This document shows, piece by piece, positions 1 to 10,785 of a stretch of DNA of 33,734 nucleotides. The notes under the pieces are model-generated. The model made no database searches, was not told the DNA's origin, and worked only from the letters and a program-made list of their open reading frames with translations. Each line of letters begins with the position of its first letter. Position 1 is the stretch's first letter. Location of the stretch: assembly GCA_019348555.1 (NCBI GenBank), contig JAHWJH010000014.1, forward strand, positions 1 to 33,734, given 5' to 3'. The position numbers were made by a program, and so were the translations under genes. Origin of the DNA: Actinomycetota bacterium. Lineage in GTDB: Bacteria; Actinomycetota; Acidimicrobiia; Acidimicrobiales; CADCSY01.

Positions 1-279
1 CCGGCTCAGCGCCGTGCGGGAGCTGCCGGGGGCCACGGCCGCGGCCGCCGCCGTGTCGCCGCTGAGCGTGCAGCTGCGCGGCACGTTCGGCGAGCTGAGG
101 GGCGCGCTGCGGGCGCTGCGCGCGCTGCCCGGGACGGCGCGCTACCATGGAGCCCCGACCTTCCTCGACGCGATCAGCCGAAGCTGTCGCGCCGCGGCCA
201 CCCGGCCGGCTCACCGACGTCAAGTATGCCCGGTGCCATCCCTGGCGGTGCCGACCGAGCGAGTCTCCAGGCCGAGCGC
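1..279 (+). other. Unassigned left edge, possible gene fragment
   Basis: Codons read from base 2 to about base 150 end almost without exception in G or C, which suggests a fragment of a rightward coding region rich in Ala, Leu and Arg. I do not recognise the protein. No stop occurs in that frame before it runs deep into the antisense of sbcC, so a true gene cannot end cleanly here. From about 150 to 279 the sequence looks intergenic. The fragment may be a real partial gene broken by a frameshift, or foreign sequence at a contig end. Confidence that it is coding is low. Confidence 0.3.
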
Positions 280-2559
280 TCAGCCGGCGGCCACCACCCG
301 GGCGGTGGCCCGCCGGCCCCCCAGCTTGAGCACCTCGATGGCGTTGGGTAGCTGGTCCTTCACCTCGGTGTCGTGGGTGACCACCAGCACCTGGCCGAAG
401 CGCCCCCTGAGCCGCTCGAGGGCCCGGAGCATGCGGTCGGTGCGATCGGTGTCGAGAGGGCCGAACACCTCGTCGAGGACGAGCAGCCCGATGTGGCCGC
501 CCGACTGGAACCCCAGGTGCTCGCTGATGGCCACCCGCAGTGCCAGGCAGGCGAGGTCGGTTTCCGAGCCCGAGAAGCGATCGAGGCCGTAGGCGACGCC
601 GTGGTCGACGATGTCGATGCCGTAGGTGTCGGGGTCGACCCGGAGCTCGTCGTACTCGGCGTCGGTGAGCTCGGCGAACAGTGACGCCGCCTGGCTGGAC
701 AGCCTCGGTCCCACGGCGCCGATCAGCTGGTTGCGGAACGCCTGGAGCAGCTCGGCGAGCCGGCCCAGATGGCGGGCTCGGTCGCCGAGATCGACCAGCG
801 TGGCGTGCTGGTCGCGGGCGGCGGCCAACGCGGCGTGGGCAGCCTCCGCCCGGGCGGTGGCGCGCGCCGACATCTGCTCGGCCTTGCGGGCTCGCTGCTC
901 GGCCTCGGCCTCGGCCTGGCCGGCGCCGTCGAGCGCGTTCCTGGCCTGGACAAGCCCGGCGGGGGAGAAGCCCAGGCCGCGCACCTTCTCGCGCAGTGCA
1001 TCGAGCCGGCCCCGGACGCTCTCCCGGTCGGAGACGAGGGTCCGGAGCTCCACCTCGGCTCTGGGCCCTCGCTCGAGCAGTCCTGCCAAGCGCTGGCACT
1101 CGGCGGCAGCCTGGCGGCGGAGCTCGACCTCGGCTCGAAGCCGGCCGCACTCGTCGGCGCGCACTGGACCGTCGAGCCGGCATCGGGCTTCCTCCAGCGC
1201 CTGTTCGGCCATCCGCAGGGCGCTCCGACCCTGTTGCCATGCGGCGTGCTGTTGTCGGGCCTTGTCGGCGACACCACGGGCCTGGCGATGCGCCGTCGCT
1301 GCCTCCTCGGCAGCCAGTTCGAGTGCCGCCACCTGTGCCAGTGACTCGACGAGACGGGCATCGGCGACCTCGAGCTCGTGTCGGCGGTGGGCCCTGACCT
1401 CCTCGAAGGCGGCCCCGAGCTCCTGGCCACACATCGGGCAGCCGGCCTCCCCGGAAAGCCCGGCGGACTCGGCGGCGGCCACGGCCGCCTGGTCCCGGTG
1501 GCGGCGGAGCTCGTCGGTGAGGGCCCGGTGGCTGGCCATGGCCTGGCGGGCGTGCTCGGCGGCCACGCGGAGACGCTCGACGCCGGCGTCGTCAGGCTCG
1601 GGCGGAGCCGGACCGGTTGCGCACGCCGCCACCGCCGTAGCGGCGCGCTCCACCTCGGCGACCCCCTCGAGTCGACGCTCGACGGCGGCGAGGCCCTCCG
1701 CTCGAGGACCGAGCTCGTCCAGGCGCCGACGAGCCTGGTCGAGACCGGCCAGCTCCGAACCCAGCTCGTCGATGCGCCTGACCATGGCATCGTCGTGGCG
1801 GCGGACCTCCCGGCCTTCGGCGACGAGGGCCTCGTGCTCGGCGGCCCGCACCGTCCAGTCGTCGTGGTGGCGCCGGGCCACGGCGAGCTGGCGCCGGCGC
1901 TCGGACAGTGCCGCACCGGCTTCTGCAGCCGCCAGCGTCGCCGCTCGCTCGGCGTCGGTGGCCTCACCGGCGGCAGCGACGAGGGTGTCGAGGTCGGGCA
2001 GCACCGCTCGCAGCCGAGCGAGGTCGTCGCGGGCGACCTTGGCATCCTGGCGCGCCCGGTCGCGGGCGGCGTCGAGCGGCGTGATGCCGAGCAGCCGCAG
2101 CACCAGGTCGCGGCGCTTGGTCGTGGTGGCGCTGGCGAAGGCGCTCAGCTGCTTCTGCTCGGCGAACGCCGACGCCCGGAAGCTGGCGTCGTCGATACCG
2201 AGCACCGACCGCACGTAGCGGGCGGTGTCGCGCACGCCGTCGCTCACCAGCACGCCGTCGACGAAGGCCCGGGCCCGCACCGTGGAGTTGACGCCGCTGA
2301 CGGTGCGGACCACCCCGTAGCGATGGCCCTCATGGTCGAACTCCACTTCGACCAGCGACTCCTCGTCGACCCCGGCGGTGCGCACCTCGTCGTTGCCGGT
2401 GCGGGAGTAGCCGAACAAGGCCCATGGCACCGCACCGACCAGGCAGCTCTTGCCTGCACCATTGGCGCCGTAGATGCCGACCAGCCCGGCCGGGAGCTCC
2501 AACTCCAGGCGGTCGGCGAACACCCGGTAGTTCCGCAGGACGAGTCGGGTGAGGCGCAT
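280..2559 (-). CDS. sbcC: SbcC/Rad50-type ATPase of the SbcCD nuclease
   Basis: This 759-aa SMC-like ATPase partners the SbcD nuclease in processing DNA ends and hairpins. Walker A (GANGAGKS) is at residues 31-38. Two long charged coiled-coil arms flank a zinc-hook CPMC at residues 374-377, exactly mid-protein. The C-terminal half has a signature motif reading FSGSE, Walker B with D-loop LLVLDEVFGPLD, and an H-loop VVTHD. The protein is shorter than E. coli SbcC (about 1050 aa) because the arms are short. The ATG lies 2 nt after the sbcD stop, so the two are translationally coupled. The signature has SGSE where many family members have SGGE. The family assignment is secure. Confidence 0.93.
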   Translation of the reverse strand: MRLTRLVLRNYRVFADRLELELPAGLVGIYGANGAGKSCLVGAVPWALFGYSRTGNDEVRTAGVDEESLVEVEFDHEGHRYGVVRTVSGVNSTVRARAFVDGVLVSDGVRDTARYVRSVLGIDDASFRASAFAEQKQLSAFASATTTKRRDLVLRLLGITPLDAARDRARQDAKVARDDLARLRAVLPDLDTLVAAAGEATDAERAATLAAAEAGAALSERRRQLAVARRHHDDWTVRAAEHEALVAEGREVRRHDDAMVRRIDELGSELAGLDQARRRLDELGPRAEGLAAVERRLEGVAEVERAATAVAACATGPAPPEPDDAGVERLRVAAEHARQAMASHRALTDELRRHRDQAAVAAAESAGLSGEAGCPMCGQELGAAFEEVRAHRRHELEVADARLVESLAQVAALELAAEEAATAHRQARGVADKARQQHAAWQQGRSALRMAEQALEEARCRLDGPVRADECGRLRAEVELRRQAAAECQRLAGLLERGPRAEVELRTLVSDRESVRGRLDALREKVRGLGFSPAGLVQARNALDGAGQAEAEAEQRARKAEQMSARATARAEAAHAALAAARDQHATLVDLGDRARHLGRLAELLQAFRNQLIGAVGPRLSSQAASLFAELTDAEYDELRVDPDTYGIDIVDHGVAYGLDRFSGSETDLACLALRVAISEHLGFQSGGHIGLLVLDEVFGPLDTDRTDRMLRALERLRGRFGQVLVVTHDTEVKDQLPNAIEVLKLGGRRATARVVAAG

Positions 2560-2561
2560 CG

Positions 2562-3680
2562 TTACCCTGCCTCCTCCACCGCCCGGACCAGGTACTCGTG
2601 GCCGAGGCGGCGGATCCGCTCCTCGTCGAACCCGGCGAGGTCTTGGCCGTCGACGTAGCCGGCCCAGCGGGCCGGCATCGACGCCAGGTCGGCGAGGTCG
2701 TCGACCGGCTGGGCGGTGTCGACGAAGCTGGGCTCCAGCTTGACGTGCAGGGCGGCGGCGCCGGCTTCGCGCACGGCGTCGACGTCGAGCAGGCGGTAGG
2801 CCTCCGGGTCGACGCCGTCGAGGTAGAGCCGGGCCACCGCGCCCCGGGGTACCTGCGCCACCCGCTCGGTGACCAGGCTGGCCACCTCGTCGGGCGACAG
2901 CCCGAGCGCGTCGATGCCAGGAAGGGTGACGAGCGGGCGTTGTCCGCTCAGGCCGACGTGGCGGCAGCGCCCGTCGTCGGTGTCGAGCACCACGATGCCC
3001 TTGGCCCGACCCGGGTCGTCGGCGAAGGAGAAACTGTCGGTCGAGCCGGCGTACCACACGCCGGAGCGGACCTGCGTGTGCACGTGGTAGTGGCCCAGCA
3101 GCACCAGATCGGCGCGCAGGAGACGGTCGTCGACCTCGATCTCGTTGATGTCGGCGTAGTGCCGCTCCACCGCCGGAACCAGGGGATGTGCCAGCAGCAG
3201 GTTGGTGCGGTCGAGGTCGCGTGCTGCCGCCGCCTGGTCGAGGGCATCGACGGTGGCCTCGGCGGTGAGCATCTGGGGCACGGCGTGCACAACCAGCCCG
3301 GGCAGCTCGATGCGCTCGTAGGCCATGCGGTGGACGATCCGCACGGCGTCGCCGAAGGTCTCGGCGAGCGCGGCATAGGGGCTGCCGGTGCCGGGCAGGC
3401 GGGGGGTGTCGTGGTTCCCGGTGATGGCCACCACCGGGACCCCGCAGTCGCGCAGTCGGGTCAGCGCCCGCTGCACCACGAGGAACGAACGGTAGGTGGG
3501 GCGGGGATGGTCGAACACGTCCCCCAGCCACAGCACGGCGTCGGGCTCCTGGGCCAGCGCCAGCTCGACGGCTGCCTGGAACGATGCCTCGAAGTCGAGC
3601 TCGCGCACGTTGACGCCGTCGCAGGTGAAGGGCAACGAGGAGCGCCCGAGGTGGGCGTCGCCGAGGGCAGCGATGCGCAT
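2562..3680 (-). CDS. sbcD: SbcD/Mre11-type exonuclease subunit
   Basis: This 372-aa calcineurin-like metallophosphoesterase is the nuclease subunit that works with SbcC. The metal-binding motifs are in the standard order: GDAH near residue 8 (D8, H10), GDVFD near 53-57, GNHD at 88-91, then an AHP motif and GHYH. I chose the ATG at 3680 because MRIAALGDAHLG is the typical family N-terminus. A TTG ten codons further upstream is also in frame but would add an atypical extension. No Shine-Dalgarno precedes the ATG, but TACGAT lies 6 nt upstream, which suggests a leaderless message. It is the first gene of the sbcD-sbcC pair. Confidence 0.92.
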   Translation of the reverse strand: MRIAALGDAHLGRSSLPFTCDGVNVRELDFEASFQAAVELALAQEPDAVLWLGDVFDHPRPTYRSFLVVQRALTRLRDCGVPVVAITGNHDTPRLPGTGSPYAALAETFGDAVRIVHRMAYERIELPGLVVHAVPQMLTAEATVDALDQAAAARDLDRTNLLLAHPLVPAVERHYADINEIEVDDRLLRADLVLLGHYHVHTQVRSGVWYAGSTDSFSFADDPGRAKGIVVLDTDDGRCRHVGLSGQRPLVTLPGIDALGLSPDEVASLVTERVAQVPRGAVARLYLDGVDPEAYRLLDVDAVREAGAAALHVKLEPSFVDTAQPVDDLADLASMPARWAGYVDGQDLAGFDEERIRRLGHEYLVRAVEEAG

Positions 3681-3686
3681 GCACCC

Positions 3687-3692
3687 ATCGTA
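3687..3692 (-). promoter_or_regulatory. Probable -10 element of sbcDC
   Basis: Read on the minus strand this is TACGAT, a TANNNT hexamer ending 6 nt before the sbcD ATG. Transcription would then begin at or next to the start codon. No canonical -35 is visible. The inverted repeat at 3705-3724 sits where a -35 box would lie. Confidence 0.45.
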
Positions 3693-3704
3693 GAGAACCG
3701 GGGG

Positions 3705-3724
3705 TGACAATTACACGATTGTCA
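3705..3724. promoter_or_regulatory. Perfect inverted repeat, candidate operator
   Basis: TGACAAT-N6-ATTGTCA is a perfect 7+7 bp dyad with a 6-nt spacer. It is AT-rich in a very GC-rich background. It lies between the divergent sbcD and hydrolase genes, just upstream of the sbcD -10 element. Size and symmetry fit a dimeric repressor or activator site. It does not match the actinobacterial LexA box pattern (GAAC-N4-GTTC). Confidence 0.5.
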
Positions 3725-3757
3725 TTCCGAGCGCCGACACCCGCCGGTTTCGGAATG
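3723..3757. repeat. Second inverted repeat overlapping the first
   Basis: CATTCCGA (3723-3730) and TCGGAATG (3750-3757) are perfect 8-nt reverse complements with a 19-nt spacer. The left arm overlaps the end of the neighbouring 20-bp dyad by two bases. It could be a hairpin in a transcript toward the hydrolase gene, or a second regulator site. Confidence 0.4.
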
Positions 3758-3806
3758 CGCAGGGTCGGGGACGCCCGGTCGACCGTCGCTACCGAGGGAG
3801 GCACCC

Positions 3807-4655
3807 ATGGCCGACCGCCCCGTTCTCGAGCTCGCTTCCTCCGCCGGGGATCACCTCGCCACCGAGGCGGTGTTCATCGGCACGGCCACCGTGTTGCTCC
3901 ACCTCGGAGGCTTCACCGTGCTCACCGATCCGAACTTCCTGCACCGCGGGCAGCACGCCAGGCTCGGCTACGGCCTGCGCTCCGAGCGTCTGACCGAACC
4001 GGCGCTGTCGATCGCCGAGCTGCCACCGCTCGACCTCGTCGTGCTCTCGCACCACCACGGCGACCACTTCGACGACGTCGCCGCCGACGAGCTGCGCAAC
4101 GACATCCCCATCGTGACCACGGCCCACGCTGCCAGGAAGCTGCGGTCACAGGGCTTCACCGCTCCGGTCGCCCTCGACACCTGGCAGTCGCAGGTGGTCG
4201 TACGCGGCGACGAACGGCTGCGGATCACGGCCATGCCCGCACGACACGGACCGCGGCCTTTCGATTCCCTTCTCCCGCCGGTGATGGGCAGCATGCTCGA
4301 GCTGACGGGCGGGGGCCGCAAGCCGTTCCGCCTCTACATCACCGGCGACACGCTGCTCCACGACGCCCTGGAGGAGATCCCGAGGCGCTACCCCGACATC
4401 GATCTGGCCCTGGTCCACCTCGGGGGCACTCGGATCGCCGGGGTGCTGCTGACCATGAACGCCGAACAGGGGGTCCAGGCCCTGCAGCTGGTACGCCCCC
4501 GGGCGGCCGTGCCGATCCACTACGCCGACTACAGGGTGTTCCGGGAGCCTCTGGAGGTGTTCACCCGGGCGGTCGCCGCCGCGTCGCTTTCCACCGAGGT
4601 GCGCTACGTCGAGCCTGGAGTGCCCTTCCCCCTCACGGTTTCGCGGCCCTCCTGA
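3807..4655 (+). CDS. Metallo-beta-lactamase-fold hydrolase (UlaG-like)
   Basis: This 282-aa protein is a predicted cytoplasmic metal-dependent hydrolase of the MBL fold. The HxHxDH signature appears as HHHGDH at residues 82-87. A later ITGDT supplies the bridging Asp and PIHY the C-terminal His ligand. The sequence resembles the UlaG/NAPE-PLD-like branch, whose members cleave varied phosphoester and lactone bonds, so the substrate cannot be named. A strong GGGAGG Shine-Dalgarno (3796-3801) precedes the ATG. It is divergent from sbcDC and shares the dyad-containing promoter region. Any link to DNA repair is only an inference from position. Confidence 0.8.
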   Translation: MADRPVLELASSAGDHLATEAVFIGTATVLLHLGGFTVLTDPNFLHRGQHARLGYGLRSERLTEPALSIAELPPLDLVVLSHHHGDHFDDVAADELRNDIPIVTTAHAARKLRSQGFTAPVALDTWQSQVVVRGDERLRITAMPARHGPRPFDSLLPPVMGSMLELTGGGRKPFRLYITGDTLLHDALEEIPRRYPDIDLALVHLGGTRIAGVLLTMNAEQGVQALQLVRPRAAVPIHYADYRVFREPLEVFTRAVAAASLSTEVRYVEPGVPFPLTVSRPS

Positions 4656-4661
4656 GGAGGG
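4647..4661 (+). terminator. Short hairpin over the hydrolase stop codon
   Basis: CCCTCC-TGA-GGAGGG is a perfect 6-bp stem whose 3-nt loop is the stop codon itself. There is no T-tract. It may be a weak terminator or may protect the 3' end. The GGAGGG arm resembles a Shine-Dalgarno, but no start codon follows. Confidence 0.3.
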
Positions 4662-4850
4662 ACGTACCGCAGCCGCCGAGGTGATCCTTCGAGGCGGCAA
4701 TGTTGCAACTCGGGGGAAAGCCGCCAGACTGTGCCCGCCAGCACGGAAGGCCCCGGGAAATCCGCCGGAGAGCCACCAGGGCGCTGGACCCCCTCGCTCC
4801 CCCTCGACGTAGCCGTCGCGCGCCCACCCCCCCCAACCCCCGTGCCCGAC
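4662..4850 (+). other. GC-rich leader before the Rpf-like gene
   Basis: About 200 nt without a convincing gene lie ahead of a cell-wall transglycosylase. A GCCGCC (4672-4677) / GGCGGC (4693-4698) stem is visible, followed by purine-rich blocks and a C-rich run (4827-4840). Rpf-type genes in actinobacteria often carry a c-di-AMP (ydaO/yuaA) riboswitch. I see only loose resemblance to its consensus here, so no riboswitch is called. Confidence 0.3.
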
Positions 4851-4864
4851 GACAGGAGAGATGT

Positions 4865-5458
4865 ATGAACGCGTTCTTGATGGCGACGGCCATGGCCTTC
4901 TCGCCGCCGGTCCCCGCCGACCAGCCAGCCCCTCCGGCCCACGAGGTGCGCCCCGGGGAGTCGCTGAGCCAGATCGCCCAGTGCGAGCTCGGCGATCGCA
5001 ATCGCTGGGTCGAGCTGGTGGAGCTCAACGCCGGGCAGATCGCCGATCCCGACCTCATCGAGGCCGGGTGGCTGCTCGCGCTGCCCGAGGAGGGCTCCGG
5101 CGAGTGCCCGGAGCGACCGCTGGTCCCGGCCCGGGCATCGAGCAGCTCCCGGCAGGTGGTCACTCGCAAAGGCTCCGGCAACGGAGCCTCCCGGCAGGTG
5201 AAGGCGGCGGCTCGGACCTCCGGTGGCGGGAAGAGCGGTGGCAACCTCGCCGGCATCCGCAACTGCGAGTCGAGCGGCGACTACGGGGCGGTGTCGTCCA
5301 ACGGGCAGTACCGCGGCGCCTACCAGTTCGACCGCCAGACCTGGCAGTCGGTGGGGGGCAGCGGGGATCCCGCCGCCGCCTCTGCGGAAGAGCAGGACCG
5401 GCGAGCCTCCGCGCTGTACGCCCGACGGGGGGGCTCGGCCTGGCCGTCGTGCGCCTGA
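4865..5458 (+). CDS. LysM plus Rpf-like transglycosylase-domain protein
   Basis: This 197-aa protein is a predicted peptidoglycan-cleaving, resuscitation-promoting-factor-like enzyme. A LysM wall-binding domain covers about residues 26-74 (HEVRPGESLSQIAQ). A Ser/Gly/Lys-rich linker follows, then a compact Rpf/transglycosylase-like domain at about 127-197. The motif NCESSGDY places the catalytic Glu at 135. C134 and C196 are positioned for the usual disulfide. AGGAGAG (4854-4860) supports the ATG at 4865. The N-terminus is hydrophobic but lacks positive residues, so the signal peptide is weak; the frame stays open upstream and encodes Arg residues just before the ATG. It is probably monocistronic. 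Confidence 0.82.
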   Translation: MNAFLMATAMAFSPPVPADQPAPPAHEVRPGESLSQIAQCELGDRNRWVELVELNAGQIADPDLIEAGWLLALPEEGSGECPERPLVPARASSSSRQVVTRKGSGNGASRQVKAAARTSGGGKSGGNLAGIRNCESSGDYGAVSSNGQYRGAYQFDRQTWQSVGGSGDPAAASAEEQDRRASALYARRGGSAWPSCA

Positions 5459-5459
5459 A

Positions 5460-5475
5460 GCTCCGGCGCCGGAGC
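5460..5475. repeat. Perfect 16-bp palindrome
   Basis: This is an exact palindrome beginning one base after the Rpf-like stop codon (GCTCCGGC and its complement). It sits directly before a longer hairpin. The pair probably acts together in 3'-end formation. Confidence 0.5.
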
Positions 5476-5479
5476 CCGA

Positions 5480-5514
5480 GCGGGAGGAGGCGTCCTTCGG
5501 GGCCCTCCTCCCGC
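5480..5514 (+). terminator. Strong hairpin terminator without a U-tract
   Basis: GCGGGAGGAGG (5480-5490) pairs perfectly with CCTCCTCCCGC (5504-5514), giving an 11-bp stem. The 13-nt loop can pair further. It separates the Rpf-like gene from the thiamine operon. Terminators lacking a T-run are common in GC-rich actinobacteria. Confidence 0.6.
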
Positions 5515-5550
5515 TGCGGGCCGGGCCTCGTGTCTCCGACGAAGGCCTGA

Positions 5551-5583
5551 TCCGAGCTCCGACCTGCTAGAAAGAACGTGGAA

Positions 5584-5595
<12 letters not shown>
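5551..5595 (+). repeat. Inverted repeat overlapping the TPP aptamer
   Basis: TCCGAGCTCC (5551-5560) and GGAGCTCGGA (5586-5595) are perfect 10-nt reverse complements. The right arm contains the GCTCGG that forms the 5' side of an aptamer helix (pairing with CCGGGC at 5600-5605). If transcription starts upstream of 5551, the left arm would compete with aptamer folding. Confidence 0.5.
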
Positions 5596-7363
<1,768 letters not shown>

Positions 7364-7364
7364 G

Positions 7365-8060
7365 ATGGGCGCCGGCGAGCTGGCTCGCCTGCACGTGATC
7401 ACCCTCGCCGGGCCCGACGACGAGGTGGTGGCCGCGGTCGACGAGGTGCTGGCCGCGGGGGCGCCCCTGGTGCAGCTCCGGACCAAGCAGGGGACCGACC
7501 GGGCCCGCTGCCGGCTGGCCGCCGAGGTGGTGCAGCGCTGCCATGCCGCCGGGGCCCGGTGCCTGGTGAACGACCGCGCCGACATCGCCGCCGCCGTGGG
7601 CGCCGACGGGGTGCACCTGGGCGCCGACGACCTGGCGGTGGCGGCGGTGCGGGTTCTCCTCGGCGCCGAAGCGGTGGTGGGGGCGACCTGTCGCGATCCC
7701 GAGTCGGCGCGCCGGGCCGAGGCCGAGGGCGCCACCTACCTCGGCGTCGGGCCCGCCTTCGCCACCTCGACCAAAGGAGGGCTTCCCGCCCCCCTCGGTC
7801 CGGCCGGCGTCTCCCGGGTGGCAGCGGCGGTGGACCTGCCGGTCATCGCCATCGGCGGGGTGACCGCCGAGCGGGTGGCGGTCCTGCTCGAGGCCGGGGC
7901 CCACGGCGTGGCGGTCGCCGGCGCCGTGTTCGCCGCCGCCGACCCGTCGGCCGCCACCGCCGCGTTGCTGGCCGCGCTGGCGTCCCTCGACCGTTCCGGT
8001 GGTCAGAACGGCACGTCGGCGCGCCGTTGCGACCACGAGAACGGAGGGTCGCGGCCATGA
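7365..8060 (+). CDS. thiE: Thiamine-phosphate synthase ThiE
   Basis: This TIM-barrel enzyme of about 231 aa joins hydroxymethylpyrimidine pyrophosphate and thiazole phosphate to give thiamine phosphate. Visible family motifs are VQLRTKQ, VNDRADI (pyrophosphate and Mg binding), GVHLGADDL, GATCRDPESA, VGPAFATSTKGG and the phosphate-binding IGGVTAE. The ATG at 7365 is 1 nt past the thiC stop. An in-frame GTG at 7350 with GGAG three bases before it is an equally possible start overlapping thiC. Its end overlaps thiO by 4 nt (ATGA). Of the two ThiE-superfamily genes here, this one keeps the catalytic residues. Confidence 0.93.
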   Translation: MGAGELARLHVITLAGPDDEVVAAVDEVLAAGAPLVQLRTKQGTDRARCRLAAEVVQRCHAAGARCLVNDRADIAAAVGADGVHLGADDLAVAAVRVLLGAEAVVGATCRDPESARRAEAEGATYLGVGPAFATSTKGGLPAPLGPAGVSRVAAAVDLPVIAIGGVTAERVAVLLEAGAHGVAVAGAVFAAADPSAATAALLAALASLDRSGGQNGTSARRCDHENGGSRP

Positions 8061-9153
8061 AGGTGGTCGTCGTGGGCGGAGGCGCCATCGGGCTGAGCAT
8101 CGCCTGGCGCGCCGCCGGCCGCGGCCTCACGGTCACCGTGATCGATCCCGAACCAGGTCGGGGGGCGTCGGGCGTTGCTGCGGGCATGCTGGCGCCGGTC
8201 ACCGAGGTGCACTACGGCGAGGAGGACCTGCTCGCCCTCAACCTCGAGTCCGCTCGCCGCTACCCCGAGTTCGTCGCCGGGCTCGAAGCGGCCTCCGGGG
8301 TGGAGACGGGGTACCGGGCCTGTGGCACGGTGGCCGTGGCCCGCGACGCCGACGACCTCGCCGCTCTCGAGGAGCTGGTGGCCTACCAGCGGTCGCTGGG
8401 GCTCGAGGTGGAGCGGCTCCGTAGCAGCGAGCTTCGGCGGCTCGAGCCGGGGCTGGCACCGGGGGTGCGGGGCGGGGCGCTGGTGACCGGTGACCATCAG
8501 GTCGATCCCCGGCGCCTGACCAGCGCCCTGGTGGCAGCCTGCCGGCGGTCGGGCGTGGTGCTGCGAGCCGAGCGCGCCGTTGCCGTGGAAGCTTGCTCGG
8601 TCACCTCGGAGGGCGGTGCCGTCGACCACGGCGACGCCGTGGTGCTGGCGGCGGGTGCCTGGTCGGGTGCGCTCGACGGGGTGCCGGCCGAGGTCCGCCG
8701 CGCCGTGCGACCGGTCAAGGGCCAGGTCCTGCGCCTGCGGGGGCCCGGGGAACCGCCGATCAGCCGCAACGTCCGGGGGGCGGAGGCCTACCTGGTGCCC
8801 CGCCACGACGGGGAGGTGGTGGTCGGGGCGACCGTCGAGGAGCGGGGGTTCGACACCGTGGTGACCGGTGGAGCGGTCCACGAGCTGCTCCGGGCGGCCA
8901 TCGAGCTGGTGCCCGACGTGGCCGAGCTCGCTCTGGTCGAGACGGCCGCCGGGCTGCGCCCCGGCACCCCCGACAACGCTCCGCTCATCGGGGCGACCGC
9001 GTCCGAGGGGCTGGTCGTTGCCGGCGGCCACTACCGCAACGGGATCCTGCTGGCTCCGGTCACCGCCGACGCCGTTGCCGAGCTGCTGGCCACCGGCGTG
9101 GCCCCGCCCGAGATCACGGCGTTCTCGCCGCAGCGCTTCGAACGGGTGCTGTC

Positions 9154-9157
<4 letters not shown>
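8057..9157 (+). CDS. thiO: Glycine oxidase ThiO
   Basis: This 366-aa FAD-dependent oxidase oxidises glycine to the imine used in thiazole assembly. The N-terminal dinucleotide-binding motif is VVVGGGAIGLSIAWRAAGRG, followed by ASGVAAGMLAP. The C-terminal FAD-binding segment GLRPGTPDNAPLIG and GGHYRNGILLAP are typical of ThiO. It overlaps thiE by ATGA and thiS by GTGA, which indicates tight translational coupling. Having thiO rather than thiH means an oxygen-dependent route, so the organism is probably aerobic. Other DAO-family oxidases look similar, but the thi context settles the call. Confidence 0.94.

Positions 9158-10781
<1,624 letters not shown>

Positions 10782-10785
<4 letters not shown>

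Noticed and set aside
3705-3724. LexA/SOS box controlling sbcDC
   Set aside because: The dyad is TGACAAT-N6-ATTGTCA and does not contain the GAAC-N4-GTTC core of actinobacterial SOS boxes.
280-3804. A single leftward 1174-codon frame covering sbcC and the sbcD region
   Set aside because: The N-terminal part is an out-of-frame shadow of sbcD. The true SbcC N-terminus, MRLTRLVLRNYRVF, starts at 2559.
4656-4864. c-di-AMP (ydaO/yuaA) or cobalamin riboswitch before the Rpf-like gene
   Set aside because: Only scattered short matches to conserved blocks are present and their order does not fit either consensus.
4700-4864. Longer N-terminus for the Rpf-like protein from an ATG at 4700
   Set aside because: The extra codons look non-coding and the AGGAGAG Shine-Dalgarno sits directly before the ATG at 4865.
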